Of a stretch of DNA of 64,000 nt, positions 36,083 to 45,283 are shown piece after piece. Location of the stretch: assembly GCF_000812565.1 (NCBI RefSeq), contig NZ_JTAM01000011.1:1-64000 (forward strand), read 5' to 3'. This DNA comes from Flammeovirga sp. OC4. GTDB taxonomy: Bacteria > Bacteroidota > Bacteroidia > Cytophagales > Flammeovirgaceae. Within the stretch, counting starts at the first letter, position 1. Every line of letters begins with the position of its first letter. The position numbers were made by a program, and so were the translations under genes. The notes beneath the pieces were generated by a model, which did no database searches, was not told the DNA's origin, and saw nothing but the letters and a program-made list of their open reading frames with translations.

Positions 36083-36586
36083 CTAGATCTTATTTCTCCA
36101 TCCTTGTGTTTCAACTTCAGAAGCAGATGTTAAGACTTTGTCTTTCATCTCTTGCATAAAGTTTTCAATATTTTGAGATACCTTCTCATCTGTTGCTCCT
36201 ACAATTTTAGCGGCTAAGATACCTGCATTTTTAGCACCATCTAAAGCTACAGTTGCTACAGGAACGCCTGAAGGCATTTGTAAGATCGAAAGGATTGAAT
36301 CCCAACCATCAATTGAGTTTCTTGATTTTACTGGAACACCAATTACTGGCAATGAAGTCATTGATGCCACCATACCCGGTAAGTGTGCTGCACCACCTGC
36401 ACCAGCTACAATTGCTGCTAAACCTCTTTCTTTTGCAGAAGTTGCATACTCAAACATTCTTTCTGGTGTTCTATGGGCTGAGACAATTGTCAATTCGTAT
36501 TCAACGCCTAACTCTTCTAAAACTTGAGCTGCTTCTGACATTACTTTCAGGTCAGATTGACTCCCCATAATGATACCTACTTTCAT
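36083..36586 (-). CDS. purE: N5-carboxyaminoimidazole ribonucleotide mutase
   Basis: The 167-residue class I PurE converts N5-CAIR to CAIR in purine synthesis. Signatures are MGSQSDLKVM (ribose-phosphate loop), SAHRTPERM with the catalytic His, and GAGGAAHLPGMVAS. Length is typical for the octameric bacterial enzyme. The usual partner purK is not adjacent. The gene is monocistronic, between two strong terminators. Confidence 0.97.
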   Translation of the reverse strand: MKVGIIMGSQSDLKVMSEAAQVLEELGVEYELTIVSAHRTPERMFEYATSAKERGLAAIVAGAGGAAHLPGMVASMTSLPVIGVPVKSRNSIDGWDSILSILQMPSGVPVATVALDGAKNAGILAAKIVGATDEKVSQNIENFMQEMKDKVLTSASEVETQGWRNKI

Positions 36587-36623
36587 GGTTCTGGTGTTTG
36601 TAAATAACTTGATTTTAAAATTG

Positions 36624-36664
36624 TGGCAAAAATAAGGGCTTTGCAGTTGTCCTACAAAGCCCTT
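36624..36664 (-). terminator. Terminator of the multiheme cytochrome gene
   Basis: AAGGGCTTTG (36634-36643) pairs perfectly with CAAAGCCCTT (36655-36664). On the minus strand it runs into ATTTTTG, directly before the purE start region. Confidence 0.8.
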
Positions 36665-36682
36665 TCTATATTTTATTGATTT

Positions 36683-38944
36683 TTAGTTAAATCTAGGATC
36701 ATTTGGATAATTGGCTTTCAACCATTTCCAATACAGTTGTGCTTTTTGCTTTTGCCCTGTTTGCTCATATAAAGCAGCCAAAGCATAACGTAATGATGGA
36801 TCTTGCTTGGTGAAACTTAAACCTTTCAAATACGTTTTTTCAGCTTTCTGAATTTCTCCCATTTGCTGCAATACTAATCCCCAATTATAGAATGCTCTAG
36901 AATTTTGAGGATTCAATTCGGCAGCTTTACCTAAGGCTTCAGCCGCTTTTGGCCAATCTTTCATTTCAGCATACAATAAGCCTTTAGAATAATACGCTTC
37001 AGCAGAGTTAGGGTCTGTCATAATCGCATTGTCCAACGCTTGTTCTGCTAGTTTGATTTTTCCTTGAATAGAATAAACCCTCGCCAAACTAAACCTTGCT
37101 TCATTCATTAAAGTATCAAACTTCAATGACTGCTGATAAGAAGCGATGGCTTTATCGTAATCCTTTCTTCTTTCATGATATTGTCCTTCTCCAAAAGGTC
37201 CTTCTCTGAAATCCTTCGCTTGACGGAAGTAATTTTTCATTTCAGCTGTAGCCAACTCAAATGCTTCTTTCCACTTTCCTTTGAAACGGCTTTCAGGTGC
37301 ATCACCCAAAGCAATTGCCGCTGCAACTCTAACTGATCTTACAGGATCTTTTAAGTAAGGGCTCAAATAAGAAATTCTTTGGTCAAGACTCAATTGAGAT
37401 AAATTCTGAATTGAAGTAAAACGCACTAATGGCTCTGGATCTTTTAAACCATTAAGAATTGCCTCGATAGATTCGTTACCAGGAGTTCTAGCCAAGTAGT
37501 AAACAGCCGTTGCTCTTGCAATAAACGGTGCTTTTTGCTCCTCTACCATTTGCTTCAATTCTGAAACATATTCCTCTGAGTAACTTCTACCCAATGCTAG
37601 TGTATCTCTCCAATCATAATGTGGTTCTCCCCACATTTTCTCAAAATTAGCTACTGCCCACTTAGTCGATTTATCTGTGTGACATTGGTTACAAGCATTC
37701 GGAGTTCCTTCATACTTTAAACTTAAATCCGGTCTTGGTATTCTGAAACTGTGGTCTCTACGATAGTCATTACCCATGTAAACTTCACCTACCATATGAC
37801 AATCCACACATCTTACGTCTTTACCCGTATCATGCAATGTATGTGATTTTACTTCATATTCTTGAGGTTCGTGACACTGAGCACATACTTTATTCAAGTC
37901 TTTAAACTTCAATTCAGCTTTGTGGGCATCATGACAGTCCGTACATTTTACACCTTCATGGTACATTTTACTTTGAATAAATGAACCGTAAACATATACC
38001 TCATTCAAGATCTGACCATCATGATAGTACATATTTTCTCTCAAAATCTCAGGAGCAAATTGGTCATAGAAACCTTGACCATACTTAAAGTTGGTTGTCA
38101 GTTGAGATCTTCTTGAATGACAAGGAGCACAAGACTCAATCAAGGTCTTCTGATCATCTGAAGTTCTAAACTGCTGAATATATAAACCTTCTACGAAATC
38201 TTTCTTTTCTTCAAACTCTGCTGAGTTAGCAAACTCCACGTGCTCTTTACCTGGACCGTGGCATGATTCACAACCTACGTTGATTTCTGACCACTTTGTA
38301 TCGAACTCGTCTTTTTCAAAATCGTAATTTTTTCTAACGTTGGTAGAGTGACAATCGGCACACATTGTATTCCAGTTTCCACCGCCATTAGACCAATGCA
38401 ACCATTCATAATGCTGGATATCGTCCAAATCATCATGTTGATTAAACCACACGCCTTTTTCAGTATCCCAAGTTTCTCTGATCACTTGAACTTTACCTTT
38501 TTCCATCTCCACCATATAGTTCTGAAGTGGTGTGATACCAAAAGTATATTTTACTTCATAGTCGTGGTTTTCACCATCAGGACCCTGAGTATTGACGTAA
38601 AACTTGTCTCCTTTTTTGAAAAACTTGCTGATAACGTTATTCCCTTTAAAAGTGACATTATTGAAGTCACCCAAAACCGTCTCATCGGTAGCAAGCTTCA
38701 TTGAATTATCGTGATCAGAACCTTTCCATTTATGGTATTCGTCCTCATGACAAGAACGACAGGTCTCAGTTCCCACAAAGATTGAATCAGGATATTGTAG
38801 ATTTAGATCTGCATGAGGATTTGTGACCTCTGAAGTAGTCTCCACTTTTGTTTCTTTGTTGTCTGCTTGATTGCAACTTATATAAATTGCTCCTGAAAAC
38901 ACTAAAGCCGACAAACTGATTAGTAAGTTGTTTTTTAATTTCAT
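36683..38944 (-). CDS. Octaheme c-type cytochrome lipoprotein with HEAT and TPR repeats
   Basis: The 753-residue protein has a lipoprotein signal (acylated Cys24 after GAIYIS) and eight CxxCH heme sites: CRSCH (62-66), CADCH, CESCH, CAPCH, CTDCH, CAQCH, CVDCH and CNQCH. The heme part fills residues about 55-430. HEAT-like repeats follow (about 465-560; DPVRSVRVAAAIALGDA), then at least four TPRs to the C-terminus (YYSKGLLYAEMKDWPKAAEALGKAAELNP). The family of multiheme cytochromes with C-terminal TPRs is common in marine Bacteroidota, and its electron partners are not known. It is probably an envelope electron-transfer protein. No CXXCK site is seen, so it need not be a nitrite reductase. Confidence 0.9.
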   Translation of the reverse strand: MKLKNNLLISLSALVFSGAIYISCNQADNKETKVETTSEVTNPHADLNLQYPDSIFVGTETCRSCHEDEYHKWKGSDHDNSMKLATDETVLGDFNNVTFKGNNVISKFFKKGDKFYVNTQGPDGENHDYEVKYTFGITPLQNYMVEMEKGKVQVIRETWDTEKGVWFNQHDDLDDIQHYEWLHWSNGGGNWNTMCADCHSTNVRKNYDFEKDEFDTKWSEINVGCESCHGPGKEHVEFANSAEFEEKKDFVEGLYIQQFRTSDDQKTLIESCAPCHSRRSQLTTNFKYGQGFYDQFAPEILRENMYYHDGQILNEVYVYGSFIQSKMYHEGVKCTDCHDAHKAELKFKDLNKVCAQCHEPQEYEVKSHTLHDTGKDVRCVDCHMVGEVYMGNDYRRDHSFRIPRPDLSLKYEGTPNACNQCHTDKSTKWAVANFEKMWGEPHYDWRDTLALGRSYSEEYVSELKQMVEEQKAPFIARATAVYYLARTPGNESIEAILNGLKDPEPLVRFTSIQNLSQLSLDQRISYLSPYLKDPVRSVRVAAAIALGDAPESRFKGKWKEAFELATAEMKNYFRQAKDFREGPFGEGQYHERRKDYDKAIASYQQSLKFDTLMNEARFSLARVYSIQGKIKLAEQALDNAIMTDPNSAEAYYSKGLLYAEMKDWPKAAEALGKAAELNPQNSRAFYNWGLVLQQMGEIQKAEKTYLKGLSFTKQDPSLRYALAALYEQTGQKQKAQLYWKWLKANYPNDPRFN

Positions 38945-38992
38945 TAATGTTGATAGAACTAAGTAATTATCATCCCTATTTAACTATACGCA

Positions 38993-39394
38993 TCACCTGC
39001 TAATTTGTTTGACCTTTAACTTATTATTTTTTAAAGAGATAATCAAAAAATGTTTCGTAAGATTATCTAAAGTAAAAGTTAATGTATTTGTATTTGAATC
39101 ACACTTCCAATTTCCTTTTGTAATTGCAGGCTTGTCATTGCTCATCGCTTCTTCCCATGTCATTGTTTCATCTTTAAACAATTCGAAGTTAATTCTTCCT
39201 CCCCGAACAGTTTTTAATTGCTGATGATGTACAAATACAAGAGTATCTAAATTATCTTCTTCAGAAAAATGATACCAATGATTCAATAACTCATCATCAG
39301 AAATACGACTTGTTTGAACACTTTGACAAGCAGAAGCTAAGATCACTATAAAGATAGAGAAAAAGGAGCACTCTATTAATCTAAAATTCATCAT
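38993..39394 (-). CDS. Small lipoprotein of unknown function
   Basis: I do not recognise a specific family. The 133-residue product has a lipoprotein signal ending in ILASAC (acylated Cys23), then a compact beta-rich domain (DTLVFVHHQQ, GRINFELFKDETMTW, NTLTFTLDN, KHFLIISLKNNKLKVKQI) resembling small lipocalin-like Bacteroidota lipoproteins. It lies 48 bp upstream of the cytochrome gene on the same strand and could be co-transcribed. A functional link is only a possibility. Confidence 0.7.
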   Translation of the reverse strand: MMNFRLIECSFFSIFIVILASACQSVQTSRISDDELLNHWYHFSEEDNLDTLVFVHHQQLKTVRGGRINFELFKDETMTWEEAMSNDKPAITKGNWKCDSNTNTLTFTLDNLTKHFLIISLKNNKLKVKQISR

Positions 39395-39452
39395 ATTTTC
39401 ATTTATTTGTAATAAAGTTGAGGATAATATTTTTTTATTAAAAACATTTCCC

Positions 39453-39460
39453 TACTTTTG
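39453..39460 (+). promoter_or_regulatory. -7 box of the tRNA-fMet promoter
   Basis: TACTTTTG followed by CACTGC lies 22 nt before the tRNA. It matches TAnnTTTG and resembles the leftward box at 95-102, which is also followed by GCACT. The upstream -33 element is only T-rich. Confidence 0.55.
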
Positions 39461-39481
39461 CACTGCAATTAAGAAAAACAG

Positions 39482-39557
<76 letters not shown>

Positions 39558-39560
39558 AGT

Positions 39561-39594
39561 AAAGGTTATCTCTATTATGAGGTAACCTTTTTTT
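39561..39594 (+). terminator. Terminator of tRNA-fMet
   Basis: AAAGGTTATCTC pairs with GAGGTAACCTTT (one mismatch) around a 6-nt loop and is followed by T residues, four bases after the tRNA CCA. Confidence 0.88.
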
Positions 39595-39660
39595 ATTTAC
39601 AAGCCCAATATCTAAATAAAATACTATCTTACAAGAGCTAACATAATATAATCTTTAAAA

Positions 39661-41433
39661 ATGAAATTACCTTCAATACAATACCTTTTCAACTCTTTTT
39701 TAAAAAGTATAAAAACCTTTCCATTTACAATCTTATCAGCCATTCTACTTACCTTCCTTTTATTTTTCACGATCGACTCTGACAATACTAAGAATATTTG
39801 GATGGTAAGAGGACTACACGGAGCTCAAATTGGTATTCCAACCTTTATTGCCATCACTTTTTTAAGTCAAAAATTAAAATTATCGATCCTAAAAACCTAC
39901 TCTATCAGAATAGTTGGCCTTTTACTTCTATCAGTTTATGTAATGAGTTTGCCTGATGAACTCACCTATATTCATTTTTCAAGAGGAGCCTTATTGACTG
40001 TATTCTCGCTTTTATTACCCTTCCTCGGTATTAGTGTAAAAGAAAGTAATAACCTGAGTTACTGGTTCAATGCTAAAAATATTATAAGCACCTTTATTGA
40101 ATGTTTATTTTACAGTGTTATTATCAATATTGGTATCTCAATCGCCCTACTTGCTATTGAAGCATTATTTGATGTAAGCATTAAACAAAATACTTACCTG
40201 AAGCTGGGCACTTTCAACTTTGTGTTTCTCAACACCGTTTTCTTTACCAGTAAAATAGAATCCTTTTCTTCGGAATCTGATTCTATAGAATATCCTCCAT
40301 TATTGAAGAACTTAGTTCAATTTATCTTATTACCATTAGTCTGTACTTATTTGATCATACTATACACTTATGGTTTTAAAATAATATTGGCTCAAAATTG
40401 GCCTAAGGGTTGGGTTTCTTATCTCTCCATTGGCTTTTCCTTCCTGGGGATTAGTTCACTTCTAATTATCTACCCTATTCGAAATGATAAAGGATTGAAA
40501 TGGATTTCATTATTCAGCAAAGGCTTCTATTATGCTCTATTTCCTGTAATTCTTTTATTTTGCTCTGCGATTTATAGACGTATTTCTGAATATGGAATTA
40601 CTGAGTTCAGATATTATTTGATTGTAATAGGGTTATGGCTCTTCTTTATCGCTCTGTACTTCCTGATTCGGGGACAAAATAATATCAAAGTGATTCCTAT
40701 TGCATTGGCACTTCTCACCTTTACATCCGCCTTTGGGCCATTGTCTGCGTTTAATATCAGTAGAAAAAGTCAGTATGATCGATTATACACTTTAGGGTTA
40801 AAAAACAATTGGATTAATACTGAAGGACAATGGGTAAAAAGTGATTTCAAAGTCAATGAAGATTATCAAAATATTCGTTCAATCGTAGTCTACCTTATCG
40901 ATCATCATGGTTACAACACATTACAGCCTCTTCTAAACGAGATAAATCTTGATGAAATAGTCAAAGAGGAAGATTCAAGATGGAAGAAAAAAGAGGTCAT
41001 CTTGGCAGAAATGAAATTAAAAGAATATTATAAACACACAGAAACGGATCAGATTGAAAGTTATACTCCAATTAAGTTTGTGGAAAAGTATGACCTCCTG
41101 TATGATATCGAAGGTTATCAATATTCTACCTCTATTAGTCTAAGAGAAAGAAATCACGCATCTGATGAAAAAATAAAAACATATCAATTCTCAAATTCTG
41201 AAATTACTGTTTCATTTCAGTTGACGAACAAAACAAAAAATATTGGTATTCTAACAATCAATAACAAACAGTTCGATATTCCATATACTCCATTTGAGAA
41301 GGGTTATTTTGAACACAAGGGATTCAATAATGAGAACTACAGAATTTACATCAAAAGGTTATCAGGATACAAAACAGAAGACCTCACAAAGACAGATAAC
41401 ATCTCTTTCGTCTTATTCTTTAATAAGCCGTAA
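39661..41433 (+). CDS. DUF4153 membrane protein
   Basis: The 590-residue protein has about twelve membrane helices in its first 390 residues and a soluble C-terminal domain (about 390-590). The NWPKGWVSYLSIGFSFLGI and RRISEYGITEFRYY segments are DUF4153 hallmarks. The C-terminal part, with repeated short beta strands, sits outside the membrane. DUF4153 proteins are of unknown function. It follows tRNA-fMet but has its own transcription unit. Confidence 0.85.
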   Translation: MKLPSIQYLFNSFLKSIKTFPFTILSAILLTFLLFFTIDSDNTKNIWMVRGLHGAQIGIPTFIAITFLSQKLKLSILKTYSIRIVGLLLLSVYVMSLPDELTYIHFSRGALLTVFSLLLPFLGISVKESNNLSYWFNAKNIISTFIECLFYSVIINIGISIALLAIEALFDVSIKQNTYLKLGTFNFVFLNTVFFTSKIESFSSESDSIEYPPLLKNLVQFILLPLVCTYLIILYTYGFKIILAQNWPKGWVSYLSIGFSFLGISSLLIIYPIRNDKGLKWISLFSKGFYYALFPVILLFCSAIYRRISEYGITEFRYYLIVIGLWLFFIALYFLIRGQNNIKVIPIALALLTFTSAFGPLSAFNISRKSQYDRLYTLGLKNNWINTEGQWVKSDFKVNEDYQNIRSIVVYLIDHHGYNTLQPLLNEINLDEIVKEEDSRWKKKEVILAEMKLKEYYKHTETDQIESYTPIKFVEKYDLLYDIEGYQYSTSISLRERNHASDEKIKTYQFSNSEITVSFQLTNKTKNIGILTINNKQFDIPYTPFEKGYFEHKGFNNENYRIYIKRLSGYKTEDLTKTDNISFVLFFNKP

Positions 41434-41494
41434 GTACTAGGAGAAGATTATTGAATACTAATTCATATTTATTTCTGGCTTAGTCCTAAATAAA

Positions 41495-41529
41495 AAATAG
41501 TACTCCCATGATAAGAAGAAGTACTATTT
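41495..41529 (+). terminator. Probable terminator of the DUF4153 gene
   Basis: A perfect 10-bp stem with a 15-nt loop ends in ATTTT. The T run is short, so efficiency is uncertain. Confidence 0.5.
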
Positions 41530-41699
41530 TGGAAATTCTAATTTATTTTTTGTGAGTACTACGCTAAAAAAATGTATTAATAGTGGTTCTATTGAAAGTT
41601 TTTTGAAGGAAGTAATCACCAAACCATAAATAGAATTAGTATTAAATAATTTTGTCTTGGTAGTTAATTAGAATAAATAGGTGAAAAGTAGACAATTGA

Positions 41700-41736
41700 A
41701 AAATAAAAGCTCTATTGAGAAAATCCCAATAGAGCT
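41700..41736 (-). terminator. Terminator of the pnt operon
   Basis: AGCTCTATTG (41708-41717) pairs perfectly with CAATAGAGCT (41727-41736). On the minus strand the stem is followed by TTTTATTTTTC, 27 nt after the pntB stop. Confidence 0.85.
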
Positions 41737-41762
41737 ATTACTAATATAAAAATCGCTCGGAA

Positions 41763-43151
41763 TTAAGCGTTAGCTATTTCATCTTTTAATTTACCCAATG
41801 AAGCTTTCGCATCACCGAATAACATCTTCGTTTTATCACCGAAGAATAATGGGTTTTGCACACCTGCATAACCTGTACTCATACCACGCTTGAATACAAC
41901 AACGTTTTTCGCCATTTCAACATCAAGGATAGGCATACCGTAGATTGGTGAAGAAGTATCATCTTTAGCAGATGGGTTTACTACGTCATTAGCACCAATT
42001 ACAAGTACAACGTCAGTAGAAGGGAAACTATCGTTAGCAGGCTCTAATTCTAATAGTTTGTCATAAGACACATCAGATTCTGCTAATAATACGTTCATGT
42101 GACCAGGCATACGACCTGCTACTGGGTGAATTGCATATCTTACTTCAACACCTTCGTCTTCAAGAGCATTTTCGATCTCGTGGCAAATGTGTTGTGCTTG
42201 TGCTACCGCTAAACCATAACCCGGTACGATAGTCACTTTGTCAGCATATTTCAATTGAATTGCTAAATCTGAAACGTTTACTTCTTTCACGATCTCTTCA
42301 CGATCTGATCCAGAACCACCGCCAGATGCTCCTAAGTTACCTACTAATACGTTAACCAATGATCTGTTCATAGCCTCACACATCATTACTGTAAGGATGA
42401 TACCTGAAGCACCTACAAGGATACCACCGATGATCATAATGTTGTTACCGTAGATCAAACCAGCACCTGTTGCACCAATACCCGTTACTGAGTTTAGTAA
42501 TGAGATTACTACAGGCATGTCACCACCACCAATTGGAGTTACGAATGCGATACCGTAGAATAATGATAAACCGAGTAAAGCATATACTAATGCCATGTTC
42601 AACTCAGGTTGCGTCATGATCATTACTGATAAAGCAATAACACCTAATAAAGACGCAATGTTGATAATTTGCGGAGCAGGTAAAGTAAAGTTATCTCTTA
42701 AAGAACCGTTTAATTTACCGTAAGCAACTAATGAACCTGTTAATGAAACAGCACCTACAAACATTGCGAAGATGTTTGTTAAAACAGCACCACTCATCAT
42801 TTCAGTTCCAGCAGGAAGGTTTCCAAATTCAGCAATACCGATCAACATGGCACAAGCACCACCTAAACCGTTGAATAAAGATACCATCTCTGGCATTTTT
42901 GTCATGGCCACTTTCTTTGCAGAAGTTAAACCAATACCACCACCTACTAGCATTGCACCAATGATCCATAAGTAGTTGTTATCTCCTGTTTCAGGAGCAA
43001 ATAATGATATAACGATGGCCATACCCATCCCCAAAGCTGCTACTTGGTTACCCTTACGAGCAGATTCTGGATGCGAAAGACCTTTTAAACCAATAATAAA
43101 TACGATGATACTTACTAAATATAGTAAGTCGATTATATTCGAGTAATCCAT
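41763..43151 (-). CDS. pntB: NAD(P) transhydrogenase subunit beta
   Basis: The 462-residue protein forms the beta subunit of proton-translocating transhydrogenase, which drives hydride transfer from NADH to NADP+ with the proton gradient. It has about nine membrane helices (1-265) and a C-terminal NADP(H)-binding domain (GYGLAVAQAQH; VNPSAKDDTSSPIYGMPIL; VFKRGMSTGYAGVQNPLFF). It is the last gene of a three-gene operon. The acidic and glycine-rich stretch GASGGGSGSDREEI near 275-288 is the hinge between membrane and soluble domains. Confidence 0.96.
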   Translation of the reverse strand: MDYSNIIDLLYLVSIIVFIIGLKGLSHPESARKGNQVAALGMGMAIVISLFAPETGDNNYLWIIGAMLVGGGIGLTSAKKVAMTKMPEMVSLFNGLGGACAMLIGIAEFGNLPAGTEMMSGAVLTNIFAMFVGAVSLTGSLVAYGKLNGSLRDNFTLPAPQIINIASLLGVIALSVMIMTQPELNMALVYALLGLSLFYGIAFVTPIGGGDMPVVISLLNSVTGIGATGAGLIYGNNIMIIGGILVGASGIILTVMMCEAMNRSLVNVLVGNLGASGGGSGSDREEIVKEVNVSDLAIQLKYADKVTIVPGYGLAVAQAQHICHEIENALEDEGVEVRYAIHPVAGRMPGHMNVLLAESDVSYDKLLELEPANDSFPSTDVVLVIGANDVVNPSAKDDTSSPIYGMPILDVEMAKNVVVFKRGMSTGYAGVQNPLFFGDKTKMLFGDAKASLGKLKDEIANA

Positions 43152-43185
43152 TTGTTTACGAATCTAATTTCAGGTGAATAAGTAA

Positions 43186-43506
43186 TTAATTTTTACGTTC
43201 TTTTTTCTTGAACATATCTAACATTCTGTTGGTTACTGCAAAACCACCCACAACGTTGATCATTGCAAGGGCAATACCGATAAAACCAAGCACTAATGTT
43301 AAGTAATCTGTAGCATCAGCTCTTCTGATAAGAATAATCGCACCGATTACTACGACACCTGAGATTGCATTCGCTCCTGACATAAGAGGAGTATGTAAAA
43401 CTGTTGGTACTTTTCCGATAATCTCCATTCCTAAAAATGAAGAAAGTACTAGTAACGATAACATGGCTAAAGTGTTATCGTCTAAGAAATTTATAATTTG
43501 TTCCAT
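43186..43506 (-). CDS. NAD(P) transhydrogenase subunit alpha, membrane part
   Basis: The 106-residue protein is the separate C-terminal membrane piece of the alpha subunit (PntAB or PntA2), with about four helices including SFLGMEIIGKVPTVLHTPLMSGANAI, the family signature. In many bacteria it is fused to the NAD-binding part, but here, as in Rhodospirillum, the two are separate genes. It lies between pntA and pntB with short gaps (34 and 32 bp). Confidence 0.95.
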   Translation of the reverse strand: MEQIINFLDDNTLAMLSLLVLSSFLGMEIIGKVPTVLHTPLMSGANAISGVVVIGAIILIRRADATDYLTLVLGFIGIALAMINVVGGFAVTNRMLDMFKKKERKN

Positions 43507-43538
43507 ATTAGTATCGAATTGTTTGTTGTTAGTTTAGC

Positions 43539-44693
43539 TTACGCTTCTACGCTTTCCTCTACTTTCGCAGGAGGAACTAATTGCTTTTGCTTTTCTTCGT
43601 TTCCATAGATAACGTCACCTTTGTAAACGATACAGCTTTGAAGAATGATCTCATCATTAAAGTCGAAATCAAAACCTTCTTTCGTTAAGAACAATTTCAT
43701 GTAGTTTTGAATGTTCTTGCTGTATAAAACAGAAGCTTGCTCACTAATATCCGCAGCTAAATTAGAGTTACCGATGATTGTTACACCGTGCTTTCTCACT
43801 ACTTCATTGTCTTTTGTCAAAGCACAGTTACCACCTGTAGATGATGCTAAATCAACGATAACTGAACCAGCTTTCATTGTTTTCACAGCTTCTTCTGTTA
43901 CAAGTGTTGGAGCTGGTCTACCTCTTAATTGTGCAGTTGTAATTACTACGTCTGCTTTCTCAATTTTCTGAGCGATCAACTCTGCTTGTCTTTTCTTGTA
44001 CTCTTCAGTTTGCTCTACAGCATAACCACCAGCGTTTGTATCATCAGTAGCACCTTCTACTTCTACAAACTTAGCACCTAACGACATTACCTCTTCTTTT
44101 GCAGCGGCACGTGTATCGAATGCTTCCACTTGAGCACCTAAACGTTTTGCTGTTGCAATAGCTTGAAGTCCTGCTACGCCTGCACCCATTACTAATACCT
44201 TAGATGGAGGAACTGTACCAGCTGCCGTTGATAACATTGGCATATAACGCGGTAAATAGTCAGTTGCTTTCAATACTGCTTTATAGCCTGAGATTGAAGC
44301 CATAGACGATAAGATGTCCATTGACTGAGCAATTGTAGTTCTTGGAATCATGTCAAAGCTAAAAGCTGAGATTCCTTTTGTAGCGTACACTTCACAGATT
44401 GAAGCGTCCTGGAAAGGTTGGAAAGACGAGAATAAGAAAGTACCCTCTGCCAATTTCGCAACATCTTCCTTGCTTAATGGATCCAATGTAATCAATACAT
44501 TAGATGAGCTTAATACCTCTTCTCTACTTTTTGACTTTGCACCGATACCTTCGTATAGTTCGTCGCTAATAAAAGCACTTTCGCCAGCACCTTTTTCGTA
44601 AATAACTTCATGCCCCTCAGAAATGAATTTCTTCGCTAATTCTGGAGTAACGGACACACGTTGATCTTGTTCTTTTAAAATTCCAAATAGCAT
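43539..44693 (-). CDS. pntA: NAD(P) transhydrogenase subunit alpha, NAD(H)-binding part
   Basis: The 384-residue soluble subunit (domain I, PntAA) binds NAD(H). It resembles alanine dehydrogenase, with an N-terminal KEQDQRVSVTPELAKKFISEGHEV and a Rossmann fold (VLVMGAGVAGLQAIATAKRLGAQVEAFD). The mobile loop IAQKIEKADVVITTAQLRGRPAPTLV is typical of transhydrogenase. It is the first gene of the pnt operon, with a TATATTTG box about 110 bp upstream. Confidence 0.95.
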   Translation of the reverse strand: MLFGILKEQDQRVSVTPELAKKFISEGHEVIYEKGAGESAFISDELYEGIGAKSKSREEVLSSSNVLITLDPLSKEDVAKLAEGTFLFSSFQPFQDASICEVYATKGISAFSFDMIPRTTIAQSMDILSSMASISGYKAVLKATDYLPRYMPMLSTAAGTVPPSKVLVMGAGVAGLQAIATAKRLGAQVEAFDTRAAAKEEVMSLGAKFVEVEGATDDTNAGGYAVEQTEEYKKRQAELIAQKIEKADVVITTAQLRGRPAPTLVTEEAVKTMKAGSVIVDLASSTGGNCALTKDNEVVRKHGVTIIGNSNLAADISEQASVLYSKNIQNYMKLFLTKEGFDFDFNDEIILQSCIVYKGDVIYGNEEKQKQLVPPAKVEESVEA

Positions 44694-44805
44694 ACCTATG
44701 CGATTTTAAATAGTAATATATTCCGTATTCAATAGGATAACCTTACCCTATCATTTGTTAGTTAGTTTGTTAATAAAACATTCAACTTAAAGCCGAGCGT
44801 TTTAG

Positions 44806-44813
44806 CAAATATA
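44806..44813 (-). promoter_or_regulatory. -7 box of the pnt operon promoter
   Basis: The minus strand reads TATATTTG, a full match to TAnnTTTG, 112 bp before the pntA start. No clear TTG lies at the expected -33 distance, so it is moderately supported. Confidence 0.45.
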
Positions 44814-45229
44814 CAATAAAAATATCGTTTTTTTATAATAACAATAATCATCCTTTGGTTGTATTAAAAAAGTTTCAAAAATACACTTATTTTTGTTCAC
44901 TTTTATTTACCATGATAAAGTGCAAATTCAAGAAGTAAGTATTCAGTTATAAACTATACAGATATATAACACGTAGTTTAAAATAACACAAAACATTTGT
45001 TAATTAACTTCTATCTCTTTCAGATCGAAGATGACCCTAAAATTAAATGTGAATTAAACAGTTACAAAACAACATTAGAAAAGTACAATTTTATATTTTA
45101 ACTGAAGATAAAGTACTGATAGAAAGAAATTTGAAAAAATATTTACTCAATTGTAAAAAATAGCGAAAACATAAATAAAAGGGTCTTTTTAAATACGAAA
45201 TCAAAACTTCTCTACTCCAAAAAGAGTAC

Positions 45230-45261
45230 AAAAAAAGCCCCTCATCTTTCGATGAAGGGCT
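45230..45261 (-). terminator. Terminator of rpoC
   Basis: An 11-bp stem with one G-U pair (45236-45246 with 45251-45261) and a GAAA loop is followed on the minus strand by seven T residues, 23 nt after the rpoC stop. Confidence 0.9.
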
Positions 45262-45283
45262 CTATTAAACCGCTTGCAAATTT

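Larger units (their letters stand above)
41434..41762. other. Gene-free region between convergent DUF4153 and pntB
   Basis: The gap holds two hairpins. A rightward one (41495-41529, AAATAGTACT with AGTACTATTT, short T run) probably ends the DUF4153 gene. A leftward one (41700-41736) ends the pnt operon. I see nothing else. Confidence 0.5.
44694..45283. other. Gene-free region between pntA and rpoC
   Basis: About 590 bp without a coding frame. The left part carries the pntA promoter (44806-44813) and leader. The right end carries the rpoC terminator (45230-45261). The AT-rich middle shows no clear repeat or fold. Confidence 0.5.
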
